Positions 25,810-33,743 of a stretch of DNA of 64,000 nucleotides are shown here, one piece after another. The stretch's first letter is position 1; each line of letters begins with the position of its first letter. The translations under genes were made by a program, and so were the position numbers. The notes beneath the pieces were generated by a model. The model did no database searches. It had not been told where the DNA came from and worked only from the letters and a program-made list of their open reading frames with translations. The stretch is from DAITQM01 sp036832975 (GTDB lineage: Bacteria; Pseudomonadota; Gammaproteobacteria; Xanthomonadales; Wenzhouxiangellaceae), in contig DAITQM010000010.1 in the NCBI GenBank assembly GCA_036832975.1, positions 1 through 64,000 on the forward strand. Direction: 5' to 3'.

Positions 25810-26412
25810 ATGCGAAGTGTGATTAAGATGCCTATTTCTTCCAAAACTAAGATAGTTTTCATCTTATTAATTGGCATGTTATGTTCGTGTAAAAGCGAGT
25901 CTAGTAAAAATCTGGAATTGGATAGATTCAAATTTCTAGATGAATGTGTCAAGCTGATTGATTATGACATCCGATCAGCACTGGCTAATTTACAAAATAT
26001 ATATTCTATAAGATCGGCTGCTATCTTTGTTTCCAAGCATATTACACATGATTTGAACAATGCATTTCTTAAAGCAGGATCAATGGCTAAAAATATCGAT
26101 CATGAATTAATAACAGAAACTGAACTGCAAAACATTTTTGGTGTTGTTTACGAATATGCTGCAACAGAAATTAGTTCTATTGAAAGATACAAAAACTCAG
26201 GCTGTAGTTTAATTGCGACTGAAATCGTTGAAACGAAAATCGCATCGTATATGAATGTATATGCTACACCAATTTCAAGAGAATTTAATGAAATAGGACT
26301 TACTGATAGTTACCATATGCGATCTGCTTTCTTTCTGATGGTTGCTTTTGAAACGGCTGGTGTTGAATGGGAACTGAGTTGGTTTGGCAATATTGCTAAT
26401 AACTTTGAATAA
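25810..26412 (+). CDS. Lipoprotein, putative immunity protein
   Basis: 200 residues. Lipoprotein signal IVFILLIGMLCSC with the lipidated Cys near residue 27. The mature part is mostly helical (LDECVKLIDYDIRSAL, ITETELQNIFGVVYEYAA). It starts 11 bases after the previous gene, with no toxin fragment between. A toxin-tail fragment begins in the same frame directly after its TAA. No family recognised. AT-rich like its neighbours. Confidence 0.5.
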   Translation: MRSVIKMPISSKTKIVFILLIGMLCSCKSESSKNLELDRFKFLDECVKLIDYDIRSALANLQNIYSIRSAAIFVSKHITHDLNNAFLKAGSMAKNIDHELITETELQNIFGVVYEYAATEISSIERYKNSGCSLIATEIVETKIASYMNVYATPISREFNEIGLTDSYHMRSAFFLMVAFETAGVEWELSWFGNIANNFE

Positions 26413-26559
26413 CTTAATGGTGAAACTCTGGAAGAAGCGATGACCAGCGTAGGTGGCCAATATCCGGCCAACAAAGTCGATGACCTCACGCCCCGAGTCT
26501 GGAAACAAACATTCGGCACCAACCCCCTATTGTCCGATATCGACCGCATCAGGAATTAA
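26413..26559 (+). pseudogene. Short toxin-tail fragment
   Basis: 48 codons following directly on the previous stop: LNGETLEEAMTSVGGQYPAN, then KVDDLTPRVWKQTFGTNPLL, then SDIDRIRN and TAA. It is noticeably more GC-rich than the genes around it, which suggests a different origin. It ends 9 bases before the next small gene. No start codon. I infer the end of a lost Rhs-type toxin. Confidence 0.45.
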
Positions 26560-26568
26560 CGGCGTAGA

Positions 26569-27033
26569 ATGACCGCTTACAGCATAATGAGCAACAATTT
26601 CAATAGGTCAATACGAAGATGTATGTCGCTTGATCGATACTTACGGAAATTAGGCGTGAGAATCTCTCGATTTTCTTATTGCTGTCTTTTGGCGATTTTG
26701 TCTGGGTGCAGTGCTATGGCGCCGTCGAATGCTGACTACTATGATCGATCAGATGTCATTCGTTATCTTGAGCAGGTAAAAGCTTCTCTGCGTCAAGAGA
26801 GAACAGTGGAATACTGCCAGATAGATGAGTATTCAGACCGTTCGAAGGATACCGTCGACGCTGTACTTCAGTTGTCAGGACATGACTTGCTGGAGTGGAG
26901 GAAGGCAACTGCTAAGATCGAGGGTATTGACGTCGAATTGATCGCTGGACTGGGCAGCAAACGACTTAGTATTGGTGTGGAGTTAAGACGTAATCGGTGT
27001 CATCGATTTGAAATCGCTTGGATTGTGCCTTGA
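26569..27033 (+). CDS. Lipoprotein-like small protein, putative immunity protein
   Basis: 154 residues from the ATG at 26569, 9 bases after the toxin tail; later in-frame ATGs (26587, 26620) are possible. A hydrophobic stretch CCLLAILSGCSAMAPS contains a lipobox (LSGC). The mature part is acidic then basic, with DYYDRSDVIRYLEQVKASL and a C-terminal beta segment (RLSIGVELRRNRCHRFEIAW). Immunity role inferred from its place behind a toxin fragment. Confidence 0.5.
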   Translation: MTAYSIMSNNFNRSIRRCMSLDRYLRKLGVRISRFSYCCLLAILSGCSAMAPSNADYYDRSDVIRYLEQVKASLRQERTVEYCQIDEYSDRSKDTVDAVLQLSGHDLLEWRKATAKIEGIDVELIAGLGSKRLSIGVELRRNRCHRFEIAWIVP

Positions 27034-27148
27034 GCTTGTTGAACCCTGGGGTTGTGACGTTCTTATGTTCAGAAGCCTTTTCCTGACTCGCCTTAGGCCA
27101 ATTTTTCAGACCCAATAACCAAATTTCGCAATATCAGAGATGCAGGCG

Positions 27149-27544
27149 ATGAACAAAAAGTTTTTTCTATTTACGTTCGTCATTTTAGCATGTAAAATGT
27201 TGTACGCTTCTGAGTATGTTATGCTCAATGACCTCATGCGAAATTCTTCAAATTATGATAACAAAAATATATCTGTGGAAGGATATCTATGTATTGAACA
27301 TCCTACAGCGATGTTGATTCAGGATCCTCTTACTTGCCATGTTTATAATGCTGCATCTATTGAAATCGAAGTAACTCGTGACATGTTGCAAAAACGAGAG
27401 AACTACGGCGCTGATTCGTATGTGAGAATTACTGGCCTGTATGGCGCCGTGCCTAATGATTCAATCGTAATAGATTCTGGATCACGATACGGTGTTATTA
27501 AAAATCCGAAGGTGGATATTTTAGGAGTTCCAAAAGCTAGATAG
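27149..27544 (+). CDS. Small exported protein, putative immunity protein
   Basis: 131 residues from the ATG at 27149 (an ATG at 27140 is in frame). Signal peptide KKFFLFTFVILACKMLYAS. The mature part has the pattern LMRNSSNYDNKNISVEGYL, then SYVRITGLYG, matching the layout of the lipoprotein at 23288 (DPDKYDGKRISVVGVF, KFVRIDGVF). The two look like distant paralogues of one immunity-type family. Very AT-rich. Confidence 0.55.
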   Translation: MNKKFFLFTFVILACKMLYASEYVMLNDLMRNSSNYDNKNISVEGYLCIEHPTAMLIQDPLTCHVYNAASIEIEVTRDMLQKRENYGADSYVRITGLYGAVPNDSIVIDSGSRYGVIKNPKVDILGVPKAR

Positions 27545-27550
27545 ACACAG

Positions 27551-27982
27551 GTGCCATATATCAGAGTGAATGGCGATACCTTCACCAATAGAATCAGCAA
27601 TAAATTCGATGTTTTTATTAGAGCTATTCAAGGGAATAAATTAGCTGATGCTGCAATGGAAATAAGTCCAAACAAATCATATGCTATAAATACTTTACTG
27701 CCAGATCTAAAGAATGATAAAACAAGAATTAATTGGATTCTACTATCATCACCAAATAGCTTAGCGAAGCTACAAGTTAAACATTCGTATTTCTTTATAC
27801 TTCATCATGAATCCAAAGAAACTCTTTATCGAATGTGCATATGCGGTAATGACTCTTGTGTATTAAGCAAGAACGCGATAGCTGATGTTTCGACACTTCT
27901 CAAAGGTAGTCAAGAATTGTGTTTGGATTTTATACTCGAGAATAATGAAATTTACCTAGATCTAATGCCTTTGATATATTAA
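27551..27982 (+). CDS. Small protein, putative immunity protein
   Basis: 143 codons from GTG 27551, 6 bases after the previous stop. No signal peptide at this start, so the 5' end may be incomplete or fused from another gene. It contains YRMCICGNDSCVLSKNAIAD near residue 100, matching the NNGCILSKNEFDEL segment of the protein at 22709. The two are likely paralogues. No catalytic motif seen. Function inferred from similarity of setting. Confidence 0.45.
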   Translation: MPYIRVNGDTFTNRISNKFDVFIRAIQGNKLADAAMEISPNKSYAINTLLPDLKNDKTRINWILLSSPNSLAKLQVKHSYFFILHHESKETLYRMCICGNDSCVLSKNAIADVSTLLKGSQELCLDFILENNEIYLDLMPLIY

Positions 27983-28003
27983 TCATGGGCTTATTCCGAA
28001 CGA

Positions 28004-28046
28004 TGCGGTAGGTAAGGTGTATGTGCAATACCAGGCCCAAGACGCC
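28004..28046 (+). repeat. 43-bp scar of rhs core sequence
   Basis: TGCGGT, then AAGGTGTATGTGCAATACCA, then GGCCCAAGACGCC, match 19166-19208 in the rhs copy at 18515 with only two differences. It lies outside any rhs gene, 26 bases before the next small gene. It shows that an rhs core once extended or recombined here. Confidence 0.75.
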
Positions 28047-28072
28047 AGTTATAAAATTGCCAGGAATATGAT

Positions 28073-28747
28073 ATGGTTAGATCAATAATATCAGCTTTGT
28101 TTAGATCACACAGAAGTTGTTTCAGACTCTTCTGCTATCGCGGGTTATTGCTGCAACTCGCGTTGTTACCACTGATGAATTTTTATGCAGACAAAATGGC
28201 GGTTGCAGCAGATGATGTAACCTATTTCCCTAAATTATATTATGAATCCGAAGTAGAGGGAAAATATTTAGGGGTGTATAGAAGTTTTATTGTACAGCTT
28301 CAGTTGCCATCTTTCTTGGAAATTTCGCTCACAGATGAGAATGTAGAAGGATATCGATTTATGTTGATGCCTGCCTTCAGCAGCACCATCATAATCCAAG
28401 TTATCAAGGAGCCTGATAATTTAGTAATTGCTGATGCTTATGAGGTTGCTCGAGACAGCAGTTCTTTCGGGCGAACCGTTCCTTTTAGACTAAGAGATGG
28501 TCATATTCGTCTCACTGTGAAAGAAAGCAAATTTATTAAATTCTCAAATTTCCTGGATGAGGGGGGTTTTTGGGAGTTGTATCATTTTGGATGGGGAAGT
28601 GGTTTAGATACTTCGACGTGGGTTATTGAAGGTGTAAAAGATGGGCAGCATCATTTCTTTTCTTCAAGTGATCCGGTACTTAAGAAAATCGAACAAGCAA
28701 TTCGTTACATGCACGAGAATGTCATGAATATACCCTTCGAACGCTAA
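28073..28747 (+). CDS. Exported protein, putative immunity protein
   Basis: 224 residues from the ATG at 28073. A hydrophobic segment LFCYRGLLLQLALLPLMNFY after a basic N-region is a signal peptide or anchor. The mature part is beta-rich with ALFRSHRSCF before and DDVTYFPKLYYESEVEGKYL after it, and ends with a helical segment. It is the last AT-rich gene of the run and follows the rhs scar. After it, 28748-29011 holds no gene I can support. Family not recognised. Confidence 0.5.
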   Translation: MVRSIISALFRSHRSCFRLFCYRGLLLQLALLPLMNFYADKMAVAADDVTYFPKLYYESEVEGKYLGVYRSFIVQLQLPSFLEISLTDENVEGYRFMLMPAFSSTIIIQVIKEPDNLVIADAYEVARDSSSFGRTVPFRLRDGHIRLTVKESKFIKFSNFLDEGGFWELYHFGWGSGLDTSTWVIEGVKDGQHHFFSSSDPVLKKIEQAIRYMHENVMNIPFER

Positions 28748-29011
28748 TTCCGATGTTCTGCGTCATCTATGATCGACAACATCCTCAGCAAGATCAGTGG
28801 CCGGAGGTCAGTGGTCACCAACAATTTGGCCCAGTCTTGGTCAGGCGTACGCAACCGAGTTGAGCGCCAGCTTCTCGAACGTCATGCGAAATGTTGACGC
28901 ACCCATTCTCGACGGTTCCGCTTACTCCACCGCGGTGCGCGTGGATACGCTTGGATAAGGGGTCGGAGTCATATTCCTAGGGTCAATCACCGGCAGATCG
29001 TGATCTGACTT

Positions 29012-29338
29012 TCACTCGCCCACCCGCCGCAACGCATGATCGGACACTTTTCTGGAGAGATACAGCCCAGCGCTCATCATATCCTCGATGACCGGCCGGG
29101 CTTTGGGGATGAGGCCGCGTTGTTTGGCGACGAGCACGATGACAAACCAGGTCGTGTGCTCGATGGCCTGCGCTGTGAAGTCCTGAGCGCCCCGACGCAG
29201 AATCTCCTCGGCCACCGGCTCGGGCACCCACACTTCGTGGGAAAAGGCTTGCAGCAGATCGAGATGGTGGCTGCGGGCGAGAAAGATCAGCGGCGAGGCA
29301 TCGATGACAGCAGCTTGCGCCGTCGGCGGTTCAACCAC
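29012..29338 (-). pseudogene. DUF3368 PIN-like toxin with internal deletion
   Basis: 108 codons from GTG 29338, which overlaps the antitoxin stop. The first half (AVIDASPLIFLARSHHLDLL, then VWVPEPVAEEILRRG) and the last 45 residues (AKQRGLIPKARPVIEDMMSA, then LYLSRKVSDHAL) match the two ends of DUF3368 proteins. The central 50 or so residues, with the D-x-G-E and DD-x-x-AR acidic motifs needed for metal binding, are missing: the sequence jumps from HTTWFVI to VLVAKQRG. The normal family length is about 155-165. The frame is intact but activity is unlikely. Confidence 0.65.
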
Positions 29339-29582
29339 GCTTAAGCTCGCGGTCCAGATCCTCAAAATCCACCGCGAACGAGTCCTTGCTCAGCCGCGCC
29401 AGCGCCAGCAGAAAATCGGTGCGGTCCATGCCGGCGATGTCGGCCGCTGCCTCCTGGGAGATGCGGCCTTGTTGATACCACTGTACCGCGGCGGCCAGGC
29501 GCAGCTCGTCGCCGAGTTCGTCCGGCGCGCAATGGAGCACGGAATAGACCGTCTCGGGTAGTTCGACGTTGATGTGGGTCAT
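29331..29582 (-). CDS. UPF0175-family antitoxin
   Basis: 83 residues from the ATG at 29582. UPF0175 features: ELRLAAAVQWYQQGRISQEA, then AADIAGMDRTDFLLALAR, a helical core that partners DUF3368 PIN-like toxins. It overlaps the degenerate toxin by 8 bases (GTGGTTGA). The upstream end of a foldback element (29598-29643) lies just before its start and may have replaced its promoter. Confidence 0.8.
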   Translation of the reverse strand: MTHINVELPETVYSVLHCAPDELGDELRLAAAVQWYQQGRISQEAAADIAGMDRTDFLLALARLSKDSFAVDFEDLDRELKRG

Positions 29583-29597
29583 GAGATCAGCTCCTAT

Positions 29598-29643
29598 ACC
29601 CAATTGTTGCATAGATTCCAGGAATTCTCGGTGAAGCTGGCGA
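29598..29643. mobile_element. Solitary end of the 244-bp foldback element
   Basis: ACCCAATTGTTGCATAGATT at 29598 continues with GGAATTCTCGGT and AAGCTGGCG, matching the first 46 bases of the full element at 36483 with two differences. The sequence then diverges. The other end is not present nearby. It may be a recombination remnant. Confidence 0.75.
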
Positions 29644-29655
29644 CGGTCAGTCGTT

Positions 29656-29856
29656 TCACTTCATCTCTTCGATGAGTGCGATATCCTTGCGCAGCAGATC
29701 GTTGACGATGTCGTTAAGCTCGACGTTCTTGCTCTTGGCCTTGTTGGTCAGGTAGTCGCGCACGTCGTCATCGAGGTAGATCGGCAGGTTCAGTCTGGCA
29801 TTGGGCCGGTAGAACTTGCCGCGTTCGGCGTTGGAAAAGTCGTTTTCCTGTTTCAT
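29656..29856 (-). CDS. Small antitoxin-like protein (CopG/BrnA type)
   Basis: 66 residues from the ATG at 29856. FYRPNARLNLPIYLDDDVRD, then YLTNKAKSKNVELNDIVNDL, has the strand-helix-helix pattern of CopG-like ribbon-helix-helix antitoxins. No toxin gene follows. Upstream, an open stretch (REDCVVSHEEAKQRL) between it and hicA looks like the end of another antitoxin, without a start. Probably an orphan antitoxin. Confidence 0.6.
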   Translation of the reverse strand: MKQENDFSNAERGKFYRPNARLNLPIYLDDDVRDYLTNKAKSKNVELNDIVNDLLRKDIALIEEMK

Positions 29857-29956
29857 GGTGCGTTCTCGTAGTCTTTCAAGGTGCACTGTGCAGCCGCTGC
29901 TTTGCTTCCTCGTGCGAGACCACACAGTCTTCGCGGGCCGCCTGAAGTAGTTTTGG

Positions 29957-30181
29957 TCATTTGACCGCCCTGATAAACTCCTCCACCGTCATCCCCGCCG
30001 CACGGATTAGGGAGCGCAGCGTTCCCTTGGCGACTTCCTTATGATCGGGCACTGAGAGCGTGGCGTTGTGATTGTCTTTGACCAGGATGATATGGCTGCC
30101 GCGCTGGCGTGCGACTTCCCAGCCGAACGATTCGAACGCCTTAACGACCGTGCGGCCGCTTAGCGCGGGCAAGCTCGGCAT
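29957..30181 (-). CDS. hicA: HicA-family mRNA interferase toxin
   Basis: 74 residues, the usual HicA length. GWEVARQRGSHIILVKDNHN contains the catalytic His in G-S-H, followed by LSVPDHKEVAKGTLRSLIR, both typical of the double-stranded-RNA-binding-like HicA fold. It cleaves mRNA when free of HicB. Its ATG overlaps the hicB stop by one base (30181). The order hicB-hicA is the less common arrangement but well known. Confidence 0.9.
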   Translation of the reverse strand: MPSLPALSGRTVVKAFESFGWEVARQRGSHIILVKDNHNATLSVPDHKEVAKGTLRSLIRAAGMTVEEFIRAVK

Positions 30182-30387
30182 CAGACCGCCACATCCAGTT
30201 GGCGGGTCTCGACGGTCAACGGCAAGCCTTTTTCTGCTCGCACTTCCAGGCACAACTGAATCGCTTCCTGAATATTGGCGATGGCCTCGTCCTTGGTCTG
30301 GCCCTGGCTCACACAGCCCGGGATAGACGGGCACTCGGTGATCCAGGCGCCGTCTTCGTCGCGGTCCACGGTGATGGTGAATTGCAT
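30181..30387 (-). CDS. hicB: HicB-family antitoxin
   Basis: 68 residues. QFTITVDRDEDGAWITECPS, then IPGCVSQGQTKDEAIANIQE, is the HicB partial RNase H-like fold. The C-terminal part is too short for a DNA-binding domain, so autoregulation may be weak or need another factor. GAGGAA lies 7 bases before the ATG. It precedes and overlaps hicA. Confidence 0.9.
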   Translation of the reverse strand: MQFTITVDRDEDGAWITECPSIPGCVSQGQTKDEAIANIQEAIQLCLEVRAEKGLPLTVETRQLDVAV

Positions 30388-30828
30388 ACGGTGGTTCCTC
30401 GAAAAACAAAATCGCTTCGTTGTTCCAGTGCACTAGTATAGCGGGCACGGCCTCTCATCGTTGAGCGGTTCTTGCTCGCGGTCCTGCGGCTATCGCGCCG
30501 TGTGGCTTTGGGTCCGCTGCACCATGCGCTTGGCCTGGTGCTTCAAAATCAGACCGTCCAGGAACTCCACGGCCGTCTCCCGTTTCGTCCTCGTCAAACT
30601 GCCGCTGCGCCCCCTCTGTCAGGGTGGTTATCGCCTTGACAGGGGAGCTGATGATCGCATCACCTGTCCCAGGTTTCCACCGCCAACCCCGGTTGAGACC
30701 CGAAGCATCTCAATTTCAGCCGTTGCCGGCTTCTGGACGGTATCCTCGGCTGTTATCATGTCGCCGTTGCCGGTGTGGCACGGCGGCGGCGGGGCGGTGT
30801 GGTCTCGGGGTGGGAGTACGGAGGGGTT
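30388..30828. other. Intergenic region at the right border of the island
   Basis: 441 bases between hicB and the RlmI-type gene. I see no supported gene. On minus, 30490-30610 is an open stretch reading RTKRETAVEFLDGLILKHQA, then KRMVQRTQSHTAR and a stop. It could be the C-terminal remnant of an unidentified gene, but has no start. The promoters for hicBA and for the rlmI-lgt-thyA-folA group must lie here. Confidence 0.5.
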
Positions 30829-32034
30829 ATGAGCAATGAACAGCGGCCGGGGTTGCGGCTCAAACCGAAGGAACACAAGCGCCTCGCTGCCGGTCATCCG
30901 TGGGTGTACAGCAACGAGGTCGATAACGCGGCCTCGCCGCTCAAAGGGTTTGCCCCCGGCGCTCTGGTGACCCTCGAGCGTTCCGACGGGACGCCGCTCG
31001 GCGTGGCTTATGTCAATCCGCATTCATTGATCGCCGCCCGGTTGTTGAGCCGCCAGGCGGAGCGGCCGATCGACGCGGCGTTTTTTGTCGAACGTCTGCG
31101 CCAGGCGCTGGTGCTGCGCCGGCGGTTTTTCCACGAGCCGTATTACCGGCTGGTGTTCGGCGAAAGCGATGGGTTGCCGGGCCTGGTGGTCGATCGGTAC
31201 GACGATATCCTCGTCGCCCAGGCGTTGAGCGCCGGCATCGATGTGCTCAAGCCGGTGATCGAGGAGGCGTTGGCGGCGGTGTTCGAGCCGCGCGGGCTTT
31301 TATGGCGCAACGACGTGGCGGTCCGCGAGTTGGAGGGATTGGAACGCGAAGTGTTGACCGGCTTCGGCGACGTGCCTGAGGAGATCGAGGTTCAGGAGGC
31401 GGGGTTGAGTTTCGCCGTCGATCCGCGGCACGGGCAGAAAACCGGCTGGTTTTTCGATCAAACGGTCAACCGCCAGCGCTTGTTGCCGTGGCTGCGCGAC
31501 GGCCGGGTGCTGGATCTGTACAGCTATCTCGGCGCCTGGAGCATCCAGGCGTTGCGCGCCGGGGCGCGCGCTGCGGTCGCCGTCGAGAGTTCGCCCGATG
31601 CGGCGGAGCGGATCCGGGCGAACGCCGAACGCAACCGCGTCGCCGATCGCCTGAACGTCGCGGCGGTCGATGTCGATGAGTATTTCGACGCGGCCCGTAA
31701 GACGCGCGAGCGCTTCGATGCGGTGATCGTCGATCCCCCGGCGCTGGTCAAAAAAGCGCGTGACAAGAAAGCCGGATTGGCGGCGTACCGGCGGATCAAT
31801 CAGGCAGCGCTGCCGCTCGTCAAGTTGGGCGGTTTGCTGGCCAGCTTTTCGTGTTCGGCGCACGTTCTGACGGAAGATTTGCTGGCCGTGATCAATCAGG
31901 CGGCGCGCCACGTCGATCGCGAAATCCAGGTGCTGATGCCGCTCGCCGCCGGACCGGACCATCCACGCCACCCGCTGATTGCGGAAACCGGGTATCTGAA
32001 AGGTTTTTTACTGCGCGTGCTGCCGGCACGCTGA
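30829..32034 (+). CDS. rlmI: Class I SAM-dependent rRNA methyltransferase, RlmI type
   Basis: 401 residues from the ATG at 30829, with GAGGGG upstream. An N-terminal PUA domain (KPKEHKRLAAGHPWVYSNEV) is followed by a linker and a Rossmann methyltransferase domain: motif I LDLYSYLGAWSIQAL, acidic motif II AVESSP, motif IV VDPPALVKK and SFSCSAH. The family member RlmI methylates C1962 of 23S rRNA to m5C. The specificity here is inferred from overall similarity, since related subfamilies exist. It is the first gene of a run with lgt, thyA, folA and a phosphoesterase. Frames upstream of 30829 are spurious. Confidence 0.85.
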   Translation: MSNEQRPGLRLKPKEHKRLAAGHPWVYSNEVDNAASPLKGFAPGALVTLERSDGTPLGVAYVNPHSLIAARLLSRQAERPIDAAFFVERLRQALVLRRRFFHEPYYRLVFGESDGLPGLVVDRYDDILVAQALSAGIDVLKPVIEEALAAVFEPRGLLWRNDVAVRELEGLEREVLTGFGDVPEEIEVQEAGLSFAVDPRHGQKTGWFFDQTVNRQRLLPWLRDGRVLDLYSYLGAWSIQALRAGARAAVAVESSPDAAERIRANAERNRVADRLNVAAVDVDEYFDAARKTRERFDAVIVDPPALVKKARDKKAGLAAYRRINQAALPLVKLGGLLASFSCSAHVLTEDLLAVINQAARHVDREIQVLMPLAAGPDHPRHPLIAETGYLKGFLLRVLPAR

Positions 32035-32050
32035 ACGGGAACTCAGAAAA

Positions 32051-32911
32051 ATGACTGAAGGATTGCCTTATCTCGTCGATTTCGATCCGCTTGCGCTGCG
32101 CCTCGGGCCACTCGCCGTGCACTGGTACGGCGTGATGTACCTGCTGGCTTTCGCTGCGTTCTGGTGGCTCGGCCGGCGGCGCGCGGCGCGCGGCCTTGGG
32201 CCGCTCAAGCCACCGGAGGTCGAGGATCTATTGTTTTATTGCGTGCTCGGCGTGATCCTCGGTGGCCGTCTGGGTTACATGTTGTTTTATGGCTGGGCGC
32301 AACTTGTTGCCGATCCTTTGAGTTTATTTCGCATTTGGGAAGGCGGCATGTCGTTCCACGGCGGGTTGCTCGGCGTGATCGCGGCGATGGCGTGGTATGG
32401 CCGCCGGCACGGTGCCGGGTTCTGGCCGATCGCCGATTTCGTCGCGCCGCTGGTGCCGATCGGGCTGATGTTCGGCCGGCTCGGCAATTTCATCAACGGC
32501 GAGCTGTGGGGGCGGTTGACCGACGCTCCGTGGGGCATGATTTTTCCGTCCGCCATCGAGCCGTCGATCGCCGATCGCGCTCAGTTGTTGTCGTTGTATG
32601 CGGCGGGGGCGCTGAACGACCAGGCCCGGCATCCTTCGCCGTTGTATCAGGCTTCGCTCGAAGGCCTGTTGCTGTTCGTGCTGCTTTACGGATATTCGCG
32701 CCGGCCGCGGCGGAAGATGGCGGTCTCCGGCTGGTTCCTGACCGGCTATGCGACGTTGCGGATGTTCGCCGAGCTGTACCGCGTGCCCGATGCCCATATC
32801 GGCTATCTGGCGTTCGATTGGCTGACGATGGGGCAGGTGCTGTCGCTGCCGATGCTCGTCGCCGGCCTGGTGCTGCTTTATTTGTCGCGCTCGCAGCCGG
32901 TGGCGGGATGA
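32051..32911 (+). CDS. lgt: Phosphatidylglycerol-prolipoprotein diacylglyceryl transferase
   Basis: 286 residues, integral membrane. Lgt motifs: HWYGVMYLLAF, GGRLGYMLFYGW, EGGMSFHGGLLGV with the essential His, and the signature GRLGNFINGELWGR. It adds diacylglycerol to the lipobox cysteine of prolipoproteins at the inner membrane, which is needed for the lipoproteins of this window (GspD, the 42235 protein, the island lipoproteins). The stop overlaps the thyA start as ATGA (32908-32911). lgt-thyA is a frequent proteobacterial pair. Confidence 0.96.
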   Translation: MTEGLPYLVDFDPLALRLGPLAVHWYGVMYLLAFAAFWWLGRRRAARGLGPLKPPEVEDLLFYCVLGVILGGRLGYMLFYGWAQLVADPLSLFRIWEGGMSFHGGLLGVIAAMAWYGRRHGAGFWPIADFVAPLVPIGLMFGRLGNFINGELWGRLTDAPWGMIFPSAIEPSIADRAQLLSLYAAGALNDQARHPSPLYQASLEGLLLFVLLYGYSRRPRRKMAVSGWFLTGYATLRMFAELYRVPDAHIGYLAFDWLTMGQVLSLPMLVAGLVLLYLSRSQPVAG

Positions 32912-33741
32912 AAGCGTATCTCGATTTGTTACGCGAGGTCAGGCAACAGACGGCGCGCCGCGAGGATCGCACCGGGACCGGCACCTTGGGGGTTTTCGGG
33001 CGCCAGTTGCGCTTCGACTTGGCGGCCGCTTTCCCGCTGTTGACGACGAAGAAGCTCCACTGGCCGGCGATCGTCCACGAGCTTTTATGGTTTATCCGTG
33101 GCGGCCGCAACCTGGCTTATTTGCACCGCCGGGGGATCACGATCTGGGACGAATGGGCAACGCCCGACGGCGAACTCGGACCGATCTACGGGGCGCAGTG
33201 GCGCGCCTGGCCGCTTTCCGGCGGCGGTGCGGCCGATCAGTTGGCGGCGGTGATCGACAGTCTCAAAACCCGGCCGATGTCGCGCCGCCACCTGGTCAGC
33301 GCGTGGAACGTGGCGGATTTGCCCGACGAGACGCTATCGCCGCAGGACAACGTGCGCGCCGGGCGGATGGCGCTGGCGCCGTGCCACGCGCTGTTCCAGT
33401 TTTACGTCGCCGAGGGGCGTTTGAGTTGCCAGGTCTATCAGCGCAGCGCCGACGTCTTTCTCGGCCTGCCGTTTAACATCGCTTCGTATTCGCTGTTGAC
33501 GTTGATGGTCGCCCAGGTCTGCGGCTTTGCGCCCGGCGAATTGGTCCACACGCTCGGCGATGCTCATCTTTATCTGAACCATTTGGCGCAGGCGGATGAG
33601 CAGCTCGCCCGTTCGCCTTCGCCCTTGCCGCGGCTCGAGCTGAACCCGGGGGTCACGGATCTGGCGGCGTTCGTTTACGACGATATCCACCTCATCGATT
33701 ACCGCCCGCAGCCGGCGATCAAGGCGCCGATCGCCGTTTAG
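32908..33741 (+). CDS. thyA: Thymidylate synthase
   Basis: 277 residues. It makes dTMP from dUMP using methylene-tetrahydrofolate. Active-site Cys in LAPCHALFQFYV; dUMP-binding RSADVFLGLPFNIASY; C-terminal YDDIHLIDYRPQPAIKAPIAV region, as expected. Relative to the 264-residue E. coli enzyme there is a short insert before the active site (DETLSPQDNVRAGR). The ATG overlaps the lgt stop. folA follows 2 bases downstream, so the two enzymes of the thymidylate/folate cycle are co-transcribed. Confidence 0.97.
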   Translation: MKAYLDLLREVRQQTARREDRTGTGTLGVFGRQLRFDLAAAFPLLTTKKLHWPAIVHELLWFIRGGRNLAYLHRRGITIWDEWATPDGELGPIYGAQWRAWPLSGGGAADQLAAVIDSLKTRPMSRRHLVSAWNVADLPDETLSPQDNVRAGRMALAPCHALFQFYVAEGRLSCQVYQRSADVFLGLPFNIASYSLLTLMVAQVCGFAPGELVHTLGDAHLYLNHLAQADEQLARSPSPLPRLELNPGVTDLAAFVYDDIHLIDYRPQPAIKAPIAV

Positions 33742-33743
33742 CC

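Noticed and set aside
30461..30832. Plus-strand open frame before the RlmI-type gene
   Set aside because: No domain, odd composition and no ribosome binding site; it overlaps the region where promoters are expected.
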